Shown here piece by piece: positions 5,756-13,309 of a stretch of 16,209 bases of DNA. The notes under the pieces are model-generated. The model had not been told where the DNA came from, searched no databases, and saw nothing but the letters and a program-made list of their open reading frames with translations. A program made the position numbers and the translations under genes. The stretch is from Pseudomonadota bacterium (GTDB lineage Bacteria; Pseudomonadota; Alphaproteobacteria; Micropepsales; Micropepsaceae), in assembly GCA_021808875.1 (NCBI GenBank), contig JAKBAU010000045.1:1-16209 (forward strand), in the 5' to 3' direction. Numbering within the stretch: position 1 is the first letter of the stretch; the number at the start of each line of letters is the position of its first letter.

Positions 5756-6125
5756 CTTGCGCCCATTACCCGCCATACAACGGATCTCCAAAGGTACGCA
5801 CCACCTCTTGGGGCTACGCCCCCGCCGGCTCGCGTACTGCGGGCGCCCAGGCCGCTACACGGCTTCCAACCCGGCACCCACCTGCTCGTCGCTACGCGCC
5901 TGCGCTCAGATCAATGGTCACGCGCGTAGGCTTGAAATATCTGCTGAACGCAGGGGCGCTGCCCCTGCACCCCACCCGATAGGCTCAGGGCAGCTCCGAG
6001 GCATCGAGGACCGGCAAGGCCTGCCGTCCTCGCCCGTTCGGTGCTCGCGCCCTACAGACTGCGCTCCGCTGCGGCCTCGGGGCGGCTCCTTGACCTCTCT
6101 CCGCAGCCAGAAAAGCAAAGTGGCA
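5756..6125. other. GC-rich non-coding stretch with strong hairpins
   Basis: No convincing gene in about 370 bp. Three hairpins stand out. GGGGC-TAC-GCCCC lies at 5810-5822. GCAGGGGC-GCT-GCCCCTGC lies at 5950-5968, with an 8-bp stem. The third, at 6005-6032, has an 11-bp stem (CGAGGAC...GTCCTCG) with one bulged C and loop AGGCC. Such structures next to oriV could act as single-strand initiation sites, transcription roadblocks or an RNA, but nothing here decides which. A 143-codon frame crosses the stretch without a ribosome site or family likeness. Confidence 0.45.
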
Positions 6126-6171
6126 TTGACGAAAGAAAGTTTTTGTAGTAACGTTTATACATTAACATATT
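6126..6171 (+). promoter_or_regulatory. promoter/operator of the phd-vapC operon
   Basis: TTGACG at 6126-6131 is followed after 17 bp by a poor -10 (TAACGT). An alternative pair is TTGTAG at 6143 and CATATT at 6166, also 17 bp apart. An 18-bp imperfect palindrome, TGTAGTAACGTTTATACA (6144-6161, 14 of 18 positions symmetrical), overlaps both. Antitoxin autorepression at this dyad is the likely control. Confidence 0.4.
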
Positions 6172-6195
6172 GCCCCTGACAGCAGGAGTGCGCCC

Positions 6196-6450
6196 ATGAC
6201 TATCACCACCATATCCAGCAGGGAGTTCAATCAGGATACCAGTCGGGCCAAGAAAGCCACTTCAGAAGGGCCGGTATTCATCACAGACCGCGGCAAACCC
6301 GCACACGTCCTGCTCAGTATCGAGGAATACCGACGCATCACAGGCAAACGCCGGAGCATTGCGGATGCTCTGGCCATGCCGGGCCTTACCGATATCGAAT
6401 TTGACCCGCCTCGCGTCAGCATCGGCCTTCGCCCGGCTGATTTCACCTGA
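6196..6450 (+). CDS. Phd/YefM-type antitoxin
   Basis: An 84-residue protein. The N-terminal part (ISSREFNQDTSRAKKATSEG, then VFITDRGKPAHVLLSIEEYR, about residues 6-46) is the DNA-binding and dimerisation domain of the Phd/YefM family. The C-terminal tail (about 50-84, ending FDPPRVSIGLRPADF) is the segment that inhibits the toxin. CAGGAG 8 nt before the ATG supports the start. The stop shares its last base with the vapC start (TGATG). It should neutralise the PIN-domain toxin next to it and repress the operon at the dyad around 6150. Confidence 0.9.
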   Translation: MTITTISSREFNQDTSRAKKATSEGPVFITDRGKPAHVLLSIEEYRRITGKRRSIADALAMPGLTDIEFDPPRVSIGLRPADFT

Positions 6451-6875
6451 TGTTCATCCTCGATACCAATGTCGTGTCAGAACTACGCAAAGTGCGCCTG
6501 GGCAGGGCGCACCCACAGGTGGCTAGCTGGGCCGACAGCGTAGACGCCAAAACCCTCTACATCTCGGCTATCACTATCCTCGAAATCGAGATCGGAATCC
6601 TGCAAATCGAGCGGAAAGACCCCGACCAAGGGGGTTTGCTGCGTGCCTGGCTGGAAAAGCAGGTCTTACTGGAGTTCGAGGGCCGTATTTTCCCCGTGGA
6701 TACAGCCGTCGCCCGGCGCTGCGCGACCTTGCATGTTCCTGATCCTCACGCCGAACGGGATGCGCTCATCGCCGCGACAGCGTTGGCCCATGGCATGACC
6801 ATCGTGACCCGCAACGTCGCGGACTTTCACACAACCGGTGTGCCGCTGCTCAATCCATGGGAGGCGCTCCCATGA
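6450..6875 (+). CDS. vapC: VapC/FitB-type PIN-domain toxin (ribonuclease)
   Basis: A 141-residue PIN-domain RNase of full family length. The metal-binding acidic residues are in place: Asp5 in MFILDTNVVSEL, Glu45 in ITILEIEIG, Asp104 in ERDALIAATA and Asp125 in TRNVADF. The NPWE near the C-terminus is typical of the FitB-like subgroup, which pairs with Phd or FitA-type antitoxins. Toxins of this family cleave tRNA or rRNA. It overlaps the antitoxin by one base and the following gene by four (ATGA), so the three form one translationally coupled unit. Confidence 0.92.
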   Translation: MFILDTNVVSELRKVRLGRAHPQVASWADSVDAKTLYISAITILEIEIGILQIERKDPDQGGLLRAWLEKQVLLEFEGRIFPVDTAVARRCATLHVPDPHAERDALIAATALAHGMTIVTRNVADFHTTGVPLLNPWEALP

Positions 6876-7324
6876 GCGCGAACACCGATGCCCAAACCAG
6901 CCTCAGCCAGCTTCGACAGGGCCGGCCATGGCAGTTACTCATGATTGGCGAAGGGATAAGCCAGATCACGGCAGAGGACGTTGATGCGCTGACGCGCATC
7001 TTCGACCTGTTCCCGCATGTCGGCGGTCTGGACGTAACCACATCGGCCGGCCCCGTGCGCGTGTCGCGGGATTTTCCGAGCGACTACACCAGCCGGGTTG
7101 ACCAACTACTCGCCGGCATTTTCGAACGAAACCCGGCTGTCACTGGCATCACCTTCCCGGCGATTTCCGGCCGACCGGGACACACCGCCACCCCAGACGA
7201 TCCGCACTGGTTCGCGCAGGGCCGCATGCTTGAAGCCCTTTCCGAAGCCTACCAACGCGGAGAAATTACCACCGACGAGCTGGTAAAACGCGTCAAGGAA
7301 TTCGCTCGCGACATCGCTCCATGA
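6872..7324 (+). CDS. unrecognised third gene of the vapC operon
   Basis: A 150-residue soluble protein I cannot assign. The start is the ATG that overlaps the vapC stop (ATGA) and follows GGGAGG. An in-frame ATG 15 nt earlier lies inside vapC. The sequence is acidic, with no membrane segment, Cys cluster or nucleotide-binding motif. Two parts stand out: WQLLMIGEGISQITAEDVDA (residues about 20-40) and a C-terminal charged amphipathic helix (ALSEAYQRGEITTDELVKRV onward). Overlap with the toxin implies co-expression. A third component that tunes toxin or antitoxin activity (compare PasC of pTF-FC2) is possible but is an inference from position. It ends 7 bp from the convergent traG remnant. Confidence 0.75.
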   Translation: MSANTDAQTSLSQLRQGRPWQLLMIGEGISQITAEDVDALTRIFDLFPHVGGLDVTTSAGPVRVSRDFPSDYTSRVDQLLAGIFERNPAVTGITFPAISGRPGHTATPDDPHWFAQGRMLEALSEAYQRGEITTDELVKRVKEFARDIAP

Positions 7325-7326
7325 CG

Positions 7327-7341
7327 CCAGGCTACGCCTGG
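7327..7341. terminator. hairpin between convergent reading frames
   Basis: CCAGGC-TAC-GCCTGG, a 6-bp stem with a 3-nt loop, directly after the third gene of the vapC operon. It overlaps the stop codon of the traG remnant. There is no T-tract, so termination strength is doubtful. Confidence 0.35.
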
Positions 7342-7457
7342 TCGAATATTCCCCTGAACTCACGATCGGCGTAATAGCGCAGCTTGCCGGCGACGATCGA
7401 CCTGGTGCCAGCCAGAAATAGCAGATCGCGATTTTGCGGAAGGCACGCCAGGCGATC
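7332..7457 (-). pseudogene. traG: C-terminal remnant of a TraG/VirD4 coupling protein
   Basis: In one minus-strand frame, just past the traD stop, 40 codons read ACLPQNRDLLFLAGTRSIVA followed by GKLRYYADREFRGIFDQA and a stop. That is the shape of the C-terminal end of type IV coupling proteins: a LP.....LF.AG strand, then K.RYY.D.EF. No start codon belongs to this frame here. The minus-strand ATG that overlaps the traD stop (7459) opens a different frame. In Ti-type plasmids traG follows traD, which is exactly this position. I infer that an internal deletion removed all but the 3' end of traG. Without a coupling protein, transfer would need one supplied by another plasmid. Confidence 0.55.
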
Positions 7458-7755
7458 ATGCGTCCGCTTTACCGGTATCCGGTTCCTTGGCGGGTGTTTC
7501 CAGGATGTCGGTGAACAGTGCCTTGTCATCCTCGCGCGTCAGGAATCCCGGCAACTCACGCCTGATCCATTCTGCCAGCCATCCGGCATCCTCGCCTTTT
7601 TCCTTCGCGGCATTAAGCCGGTGTAGCACAAGCGCGCCGAGTAGCACCTTGCGCCGTGTGTCTTTGGCCCGTTCCTGCTTGCTGAGCCTCGATTGCAGGG
7701 TTTTGCGTTGTGCATCGAGTTGAGCCAGTCGTTCCTCAATTGACCGTCTTGCCAT
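7456..7755 (-). CDS. traD: TraD-family relaxosome accessory protein
   Basis: A 99-residue basic protein. Residues 1-45 (ERLAQLDAQRKTLQSRLSKQ and onward) look like a coiled coil. The core (DTRRKVLLGALVLHRLNAAK, then WLAEWIRRELPGFLTREDDK and ALF) matches the TraD family of Ti-type plasmids (RRK...GAL, then TR.DD.ALF). These small proteins assist relaxase action at oriT. The start is supported by AAAGGA 6 nt upstream. It diverges from traA across oriT, the standard layout of this transfer family, and is normally followed by traG, of which only the end remains. Confidence 0.85.
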   Translation of the reverse strand: MARRSIEERLAQLDAQRKTLQSRLSKQERAKDTRRKVLLGALVLHRLNAAKEKGEDAGWLAEWIRRELPGFLTREDDKALFTDILETPAKEPDTGKADA

Positions 7756-7892
7756 TGGTATTCCTTTCCGGTTGCCATTATTTTGGCAGTATAAAGCGAA
7801 CTACTACGCGGGTCATCGTCGTTGAATCCGTGGCGTTCTTACGAGCGAGCGTAGAGAGCCATCCCGACGAGATCGAGCGTCAGCGAGAGATG

Positions 7893-7924
7893 TAAGGGCG
7901 CACTTATGAGTTGCTTCGCAACTC
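7893..7924 (-). other. oriT: origin of transfer (oriT), RSF1010/Ti type
   Basis: On the minus strand a hairpin GAGTTGC-GAA-GCAACTC (7924-7908) is followed after one base by TAAGTGCGCCCTTA (7906-7893). RSF1010 has the same plan: a 7-bp hairpin with a GAA loop, then TAAGTGCG/CCCT. By analogy the nick falls between 7899 and 7898 on the minus strand. Transfer would then begin through traD and end with traA. It lies between the divergent traD and traA genes, as in Ti plasmids. Confidence 0.88.
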
Positions 7925-7948
7925 GGTGCTGGTTAGGTTGGATAGGCG

Positions 7949-10900
7949 ATGGCAATCTATCATTGCAGCTATAAGCCTGTCTCGCGGGCGACCGGAAGAA
8001 GCGCCGTGGCGTCGGCGGCTTACCGTGCGGCCGAACGGCTGACCAATGAGCGGGATGGCTTGACGCACGATTTTACCAAGCGTTCCGGGGTTGAGCATGC
8101 TGAGATCGTGCTGCCCGGCGATGCGGTTTCCGAAAGGGGGGAGATGGTTCGCGGTTCCGGCCCTGAGTGGGCGCGGGACCGTTCGGCGCTATGGAATGCA
8201 GCGGAGGCGGCCGAGAAGCGGAAGGATTCGCGGGTTGCGGGCGAGATCGAGGTTGCCCTGCCGCATGAATTGACGGCCGAACAGCGGCTAGAATTGACGC
8301 GGAACTTCGCGTGCGAGGTGGCGGAGCGGTACGGGGTGGCGGTGGATTTTGCGATCCACGCGCCGCATGGGCAGACGGATGTTCGCAATCATCATGCCCA
8401 TGTGCTGATGACGACGCGCCGGGTCGAGGAAACCGGGCTTGCCGAGAAATCCCATCTGGAATGGGAGAACCGGAAGCTTAAGGCGCTTGGGCTGCCGAGC
8501 TGCCCGGATCAGGTTCGCGGCTTGCGGACGCTATGGGAGGAAACCGCGAACGAGCATTTGGCGCGGGCCGGGCTGGATTTGCGGATTGATCATCGCTCAC
8601 ACCGGGAGCGCGGGCTGGAGATCGAGCCGACGCAGCATATGGGCGTGCACGCCACGCAGATGGAGCGGCGCGGTAAGGAGGTGTCACGCACCCGGATGGA
8701 TGAAGCGACAGCGCAGCGCAACGCCGAACGCATCCGCGAAAACCCCGAGCAGGTGTTGACGCTCATTACCGGAGAGAAAAGCGTGTTTGACCGGCGCGAC
8801 ATTGCGCGGGCGCTGCACCGGGCGGTGGATTGGGGGGCGGCCGGTCAAGAGGGCGATGGGGATTTCCAAAACGCGCTGGCGAAGGTGATGGCCTCGCCCG
8901 CTTTGGTGGAGCTGCGGGCGGAGCAGCGCGACGAGTTTGGGAAAGTCATCGAGCCTGCGCGCTATTCGACGCGGGAGATGATGGAGATCGAGCGCGGCAT
9001 GGCGCGCAGCGCCGACCGCATGGGTTTGGGCCGGTCGTTCGGTGTGCGGGCTTCGCGGGTAGAGGCGGCGCTGGACCGGCAGGATGCGGCGATCCAGCGG
9101 GCCGGGGGTAAGGGGCTGAGCATCGAGCAGCGTGAGGCCATCGCGCATGTGACGGGGCCGGAGCGGATCGCGGCGGTGGTGGGGCTGGCGGGTGCGGGCA
9201 AAAGCACGTTGCTGGCGGCCGCCCGCGAGGCGTGGGAGGCGGAAGGCTTTACCGTTCGCGGCGCGGCGCTGGCAGGCAAGGCGGCGGAGGGGTTGGAAGA
9301 GTCGGCCGGGATTGCCTCGCGCACACTGGCGAGCTGGGAAAAGGGTTGGGAGCGCGGCCGTGATGTGCTGGGGCCGCGCGATGTGTTTGTGATCGACGAG
9401 GCCGGGATGGTTGGCTCGCGGCAGTTGTCGCGGTTCATCCAGGTGGCGGATGCGGCCGGGGCCAAGATCGTGCTGGTGGGCGACCCGGAGCAGTTGCAGC
9501 CGATCGGGCCGGGGGCGGCGTTCCGGGCGGTGGCGGAGCGTGTCGGGTTCGTGGAGCTGGAAGAGATCCGCCGGCAGCGGGAAGGCTGGCAGCGCGAGGC
9601 GTCCGTGGACTTTGGACGCCATCGCACGGCGGAGGGGCTGGCTGCCTATGCCGAGCGGGGTTGCATCCGGTTCGAGGAAACGGCCGCTGCGGCGCGGGCG
9701 GAGATCGTGCGGGACGTGACGGCCGACATGGACGCCCGGCCGGAGGGCACGCGGCTGGTGCTGGCGCACCGCAACGCGGATGTGCAGGCGCTGAATGAGG
9801 CGATCCGGGCAGTGAGAAAGGAGCGGGGCGAGCTGGAGGGGGAGCTGACCTTCCACACCAGCGAGGGCGAGCGGGCCTTCGCGCCGGGGGACCGGGTGCT
9901 GTTCCGGGAGAATAACCGCGAGCTGGGCGTGAAGAACGGCATGCTGGGCACTGTGGCGCTTGTGTCTGGTCCCGGTGATGACGGGCTGTCGGTTGAGGGG
10001 GCGCGCTTGGTGGTGCGGCTGGATAGCGCGCAGGGGCCGGGGCTGGGGCGGGCCGTGTCGGTCTCCATGGCGGATTACGCGGCGGTGGATCATGGCTACG
10101 CCACCACCATTCACAAGGCGCAGGGGGCGACGGTGGACCGGGCCTATGTACTGGCCTCGGGCACGATGGACCGGCACCTGACCTATGTGGCGATGACCCG
10201 GCACCGGGACGATGTGCAGCTCTATGCCGGACGGGATGAGTTCGCCGGCCGGCAAGGCGGGATGCTGGTGGAGCATGGGGCCGTGCCCTACGCGCATGAT
10301 CCGGCGAACCGGGAGAGCTACTACGTCACCCTGGAGCGCGGGGGCGAACGTCACACGGTTTGGGGCGTCGATCTGGAGCGGGCCATGACGGAGGCCGGTT
10401 CCCAGCCCGGAGACCGGATCGGGCTGGAGGTGACGGGCTCGGAGCCGGTGCGGCTGCCGGACGGCACCCAGGCCGAGCGGCATGTCTGGCAGGTGCGCAA
10501 TGCTGACGAGCTGGCGCAGGCGCGGCTGGTCAGCCAGCTCAGCCGTTCCGGGGCCAAGGAAACCACGCTGGATTACGAGCGGGCCGCCTATGCCGAACGG
10601 CGCGGGATCGACATCCGCAGCGAAATCATCGTGCCAGAAAGGGTATGGGAGGCCGGGCAGGGGCAGGTAGTGCCCGACCGGGGCAGCCTGGTGGATCGGG
10701 CGCGATCAGGGCTGGAAGCCAGCCGGGAAGTTTGGGACGAGCATCGCGGGACGATCACCGCGCGGGGCTTTGCCGATCGTCAGGCCGAGCGGACCTTGAA
10801 GGAACGCCTGCCTGGGCTGACGGCAGAGGTGGGGCGGCAGGCGGAGGGCCTGACACGCGCGGCTGAGGCGCTAGACGGCTTGGGTGAGCGGGTGGCGGAA

Positions 10901-11743
10901 CATGCCAAGGCGCGGCCGGCTCAGGCGCGGCGGCACGGTCTCGGCCAGGAGCCAGAGGCCGGGAAGGAGAAAGGGCCGGAGCTTGGCCGCGAGGTGGAGG
11001 TTCCGGCTCCCCAGCCGGAACGCAAGCGCTCCATGTTCGACGGGCTGAAACTCGGCACCGGCCGTATTCCGGCCGACCGCGTGATGCAGAAAGACGCATC
11101 GCGTGATGCGCCAGCGCATGACTCCGGCCGGGACCTGGAGCGCGGCCGGGAGCCGGTCATGCCCTCGGCGCACCGGGAGCGGGAGGCGCTGACCCGCGCT
11201 GTGGAGCGCTATGCGCGGGCCTGGACGGACGCGGCCCGGATGCAAGAGCAGGATTTGCCGGTGCTGGATGTGCAGAAGGTTGCGCTGCGCGATGCCGGCG
11301 TGGCGCTGGATGCGGCCCGGCCGGGGGCGGTGCGCGATCTCCATAGCGCGCTGGAGCATGATCCGGCGGCGGGGCGGGCCATGACAGAGCTTCAGGGGCG
11401 TGAGCGCGCCGTGAAGCTTGTCGCCGGCATCGAGCGTGAGCGTGCTGCCCTTGCCAATCCGGAGGTGCGCACCGAGCGCTTCGTGCGGGGCTGGCAGGAA
11501 TTGCAGGCTCAACATCGTGAGTTGCGCGGCTGGCGGCATGACGAGGCGCGCGGGAAGGTGGAGCGCCAGATGACGGCCATGATCAAGGGCCTGGAACGCG
11601 ATCCGCAGGTGGAATCCCTGTTGCGTAATCGCCGCCATGAGCTGGGGCTGGGACATTCCGGCCGCCAGAGCGAGGGCATCGCCCATGAGCTGGAGCAGAG
11701 CCTGACGCCTGGCCGCAGCCGGGGGCACGGTATCGGCATGTAG
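7949..11743 (+). CDS. traA: TraA: MOBQ relaxase fused to a superfamily-1 helicase
   Basis: A 1264-residue conjugative relaxase-helicase. It should nick oriT, stay bound to the 5' end and unwind the transferred strand. The relaxase domain (about residues 1-220) begins MAIYHCSYKPVSR, as MobA/TraA proteins do, with the likely catalytic Tyr25 in ASAAYRAAERL and the metal-binding triad in HGQTDVRNHHAH (residues 140-151). The helicase follows: Walker A GLAGAGKST (412-420), DEAG (483-486), GDPEQLQP (511-518), HKAQG (722-726) and YVAMTRHRDD (746-755). The remaining 500 residues are charged and of unclear function, with no stop or frameshift. Codon use is markedly GC-rich. The ribosome site is weak (GGATAGGCG). 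It starts 25 bp from the oriT hairpin. Confidence 0.96.
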   Translation: MAIYHCSYKPVSRATGRSAVASAAYRAAERLTNERDGLTHDFTKRSGVEHAEIVLPGDAVSERGEMVRGSGPEWARDRSALWNAAEAAEKRKDSRVAGEIEVALPHELTAEQRLELTRNFACEVAERYGVAVDFAIHAPHGQTDVRNHHAHVLMTTRRVEETGLAEKSHLEWENRKLKALGLPSCPDQVRGLRTLWEETANEHLARAGLDLRIDHRSHRERGLEIEPTQHMGVHATQMERRGKEVSRTRMDEATAQRNAERIRENPEQVLTLITGEKSVFDRRDIARALHRAVDWGAAGQEGDGDFQNALAKVMASPALVELRAEQRDEFGKVIEPARYSTREMMEIERGMARSADRMGLGRSFGVRASRVEAALDRQDAAIQRAGGKGLSIEQREAIAHVTGPERIAAVVGLAGAGKSTLLAAAREAWEAEGFTVRGAALAGKAAEGLEESAGIASRTLASWEKGWERGRDVLGPRDVFVIDEAGMVGSRQLSRFIQVADAAGAKIVLVGDPEQLQPIGPGAAFRAVAERVGFVELEEIRRQREGWQREASVDFGRHRTAEGLAAYAERGCIRFEETAAAARAEIVRDVTADMDARPEGTRLVLAHRNADVQALNEAIRAVRKERGELEGELTFHTSEGERAFAPGDRVLFRENNRELGVKNGMLGTVALVSGPGDDGLSVEGARLVVRLDSAQGPGLGRAVSVSMADYAAVDHGYATTIHKAQGATVDRAYVLASGTMDRHLTYVAMTRHRDDVQLYAGRDEFAGRQGGMLVEHGAVPYAHDPANRESYYVTLERGGERHTVWGVDLERAMTEAGSQPGDRIGLEVTGSEPVRLPDGTQAERHVWQVRNADELAQARLVSQLSRSGAKETTLDYERAAYAERRGIDIRSEIIVPERVWEAGQGQVVPDRGSLVDRARSGLEASREVWDEHRGTITARGFADRQAERTLKERLPGLTAEVGRQAEGLTRAAEALDGLGERVAEHAKARPAQARRHGLGQEPEAGKEKGPELGREVEVPAPQPERKRSMFDGLKLGTGRIPADRVMQKDASRDAPAHDSGRDLERGREPVMPSAHREREALTRAVERYARAWTDAARMQEQDLPVLDVQKVALRDAGVALDAARPGAVRDLHSALEHDPAAGRAMTELQGRERAVKLVAGIERERAALANPEVRTERFVRGWQELQAQHRELRGWRHDEARGKVERQMTAMIKGLERDPQVESLLRNRRHELGLGHSGRQSEGIAHELEQSLTPGRSRGHGIGM

Positions 11744-11762
11744 AACCTGAAAAGGAGGGCGT

Positions 11763-12488
11763 ATGAGTGTAACGGAGGAAGAGAGCCAGGAAGGCGGTCC
11801 GGAACGGGCGTTCGAGGAACTGAAGCGCGAGGTCTCGGCGGTATGGGCCGAAGTGGTTGTCACGCGGCGGGCCTTGGAGGCTTTGCCAGAGGCGTGGGCC
11901 GAAAACCGGCCCCCGGACTACGCGCCGGAGCTGGGCCGCATTTCCAAGGGCATGGCGGCGATAGCCCAACATCTTGCCGCCATCGAGAAGCATCCCGCGC
12001 TTGAGATGACGCCGGAGCAGCACGCGGCCCGGATCGAAAATGCCGGGTTATCCGCGACGCGAGAGGCTGAGCGGGCCTACCAGAAGGCCAGCATCGAGGC
12101 GTCAGGGACCAAGCGCGAACTTGCCGGGATGATCGGCCAGATGCGCGGCAAGAAAGAGCAACGGGATGAGGTGTTTCTCTGGGCCGGGATTGCTGGGCTG
12201 GGCATGCTGCTGTTGGGTCTGGTGGCCTCGCCGTTCCTCGCCAGCCATCTGCCGTTCGGGTGGGATGGTAGTGTTGCCTCGATCGTCATGCAGCAACCGG
12301 ACGATTGGAATGCGGGGGCCGCGTTGATGAAGGAAGGGAATCCGGCTGAATGGAACAACCTGGTGGATACATGGAATATTATGACATCAAATCAGAAAGA
12401 ACTTTCCGCGTGCAGTGATGCAGTCGCCAAGACTAAGAAAGCCCAGCGCTGCACGATCACCGTTTCAGATCACGGGCAAGGTGATTGA
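11763..12488 (+). CDS. DUF6118-like membrane protein downstream of traA
   Basis: A 241-residue protein, probably of the DUF6118 family often found after traA on alphaproteobacterial plasmids (name from memory, not searched). Residues 1-135 are hydrophilic and helical (ERAFEELKREVSAVWAEVVV onward). One transmembrane helix spans about 137-160 (FLWAGIAGLGMLLLGLVASP), and about 80 residues follow it, including SACSDAVAKTKKAQRCTITV near the end. GGAGG 4 nt before the ATG fixes the start, 19 nt after traA, so it is probably co-transcribed. Its function is unknown. A role in mating or relaxosome anchoring is a guess from context. Its stop lies one base before the next gene, where plasmid backbone gives way to cargo. 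Confidence 0.7.
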   Translation: MSVTEEESQEGGPERAFEELKREVSAVWAEVVVTRRALEALPEAWAENRPPDYAPELGRISKGMAAIAQHLAAIEKHPALEMTPEQHAARIENAGLSATREAERAYQKASIEASGTKRELAGMIGQMRGKKEQRDEVFLWAGIAGLGMLLLGLVASPFLASHLPFGWDGSVASIVMQQPDDWNAGAALMKEGNPAEWNNLVDTWNIMTSNQKELSACSDAVAKTKKAQRCTITVSDHGQGD

Positions 12489-12489
12489 G

Positions 12490-13245
12490 ATGGAGCTGGT
12501 CTCGCTTCGGCGCTATTCCGGTGAAGTCGCGCATCATACGCACGAGCATCATCAGATCGTCCTGCCTTTCCATGGGCAGCTTGAAATCGAGATTGAACGC
12601 GATGCTGGGCAGGTGAAGGACAGCATCGGGGCGTTCATATCGGCGGGGCGTGCGCATAGTTTCTTTGCGAATGGCAAGAATGCTTTTGTTGTTCTCGATG
12701 TGCCTTTTGCAATGTGCAGCCCCGAGTTGGAAACTTCTATTCCCGCTTTTTTCGAGATGGGCGCCGACATTCAAGGATTACTGGATTACGTCACCGCCGC
12801 CAGGAAGGAAGGCGATTTCCCGTCTCATCTGCATTGGGCTTGGTCCGTGCTGTTGCTTGATCGGTTGACGGAGCACAGGGTTGCCTCGGACCGGCTGGGC
12901 CTATTGATGGGCCGGGCTGTCACCTTCATGCACAACCGATTGGCGGACTCTATCACCGTTGCGGATATTGCCGAAGCGGCCGGCCTCAGTGCCACGCGGC
13001 TTCATGCGGCCTTCAGGGATCGACTTTCGACAACCCCCCATGCCTATCTCACGTCCCTACGAATTAATGCAGCGGTGCGGATGCTGACCGGCACGAGCGT
13101 GCCGATCGCGGAGGTGGCGATGCGCACGGGGCACAGGGATCAAAGTGCCCTGACCCGTGCCCTGCGGCATGCCCGAGGTCAGACGCCAGGGGAGCTTCGT
13201 CGGAGGCCAAAGGCCTTCTGGCAGGAAAAGCCTAAACTTTTGTAG
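12490..13245 (+). CDS. AraC-family regulator with N-terminal cupin domain
   Basis: A 251-residue transcription factor. The N-terminal cupin (about 10-75) holds the His cluster HHTHEHHQIVLP and the turn HGQLEIEI. The C-terminal AraC domain carries two helix-turn-helix units, TVADIAEAAGLSATRLHAAF (about 156-175) and PIAEVAMRTGHRDQSALTRA (about 205-224), ending with the usual G.TP.ELRR. I chose the ATG at 12490 because AAGGTG precedes it and the cupin begins directly after. An upstream in-frame ATG lies inside the previous gene. The likely target is the exporter gene 64 bp downstream, since AraC/cupin regulators often control an adjacent DMT or MFS exporter. The inducer is unknown. Confidence 0.85.
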   Translation: MELVSLRRYSGEVAHHTHEHHQIVLPFHGQLEIEIERDAGQVKDSIGAFISAGRAHSFFANGKNAFVVLDVPFAMCSPELETSIPAFFEMGADIQGLLDYVTAARKEGDFPSHLHWAWSVLLLDRLTEHRVASDRLGLLMGRAVTFMHNRLADSITVADIAEAAGLSATRLHAAFRDRLSTTPHAYLTSLRINAAVRMLTGTSVPIAEVAMRTGHRDQSALTRALRHARGQTPGELRRRPKAFWQEKPKLL

Positions 13246-13309
13246 GTTCTGACAAGACGCCTCTTGGCATTTTGCTAGTCATCCAGTTCCGGTTTGCAGC
13301 GAGAGGGAC

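Noticed and set aside
5748..6179. 143-codon plus-strand frame through the hairpin region after oriV
   Set aside because: It starts inside a DnaA box, has no ribosome site, and its translation is dominated by Arg, Pro and Ala with no domain likeness.
8684..10483. 599-codon minus-strand frame opposite traA
   Set aside because: Long antisense frames are expected in very GC-rich genes. Its His/Arg/Pro-rich translation has no domain, while traA has every relaxase and helicase motif.
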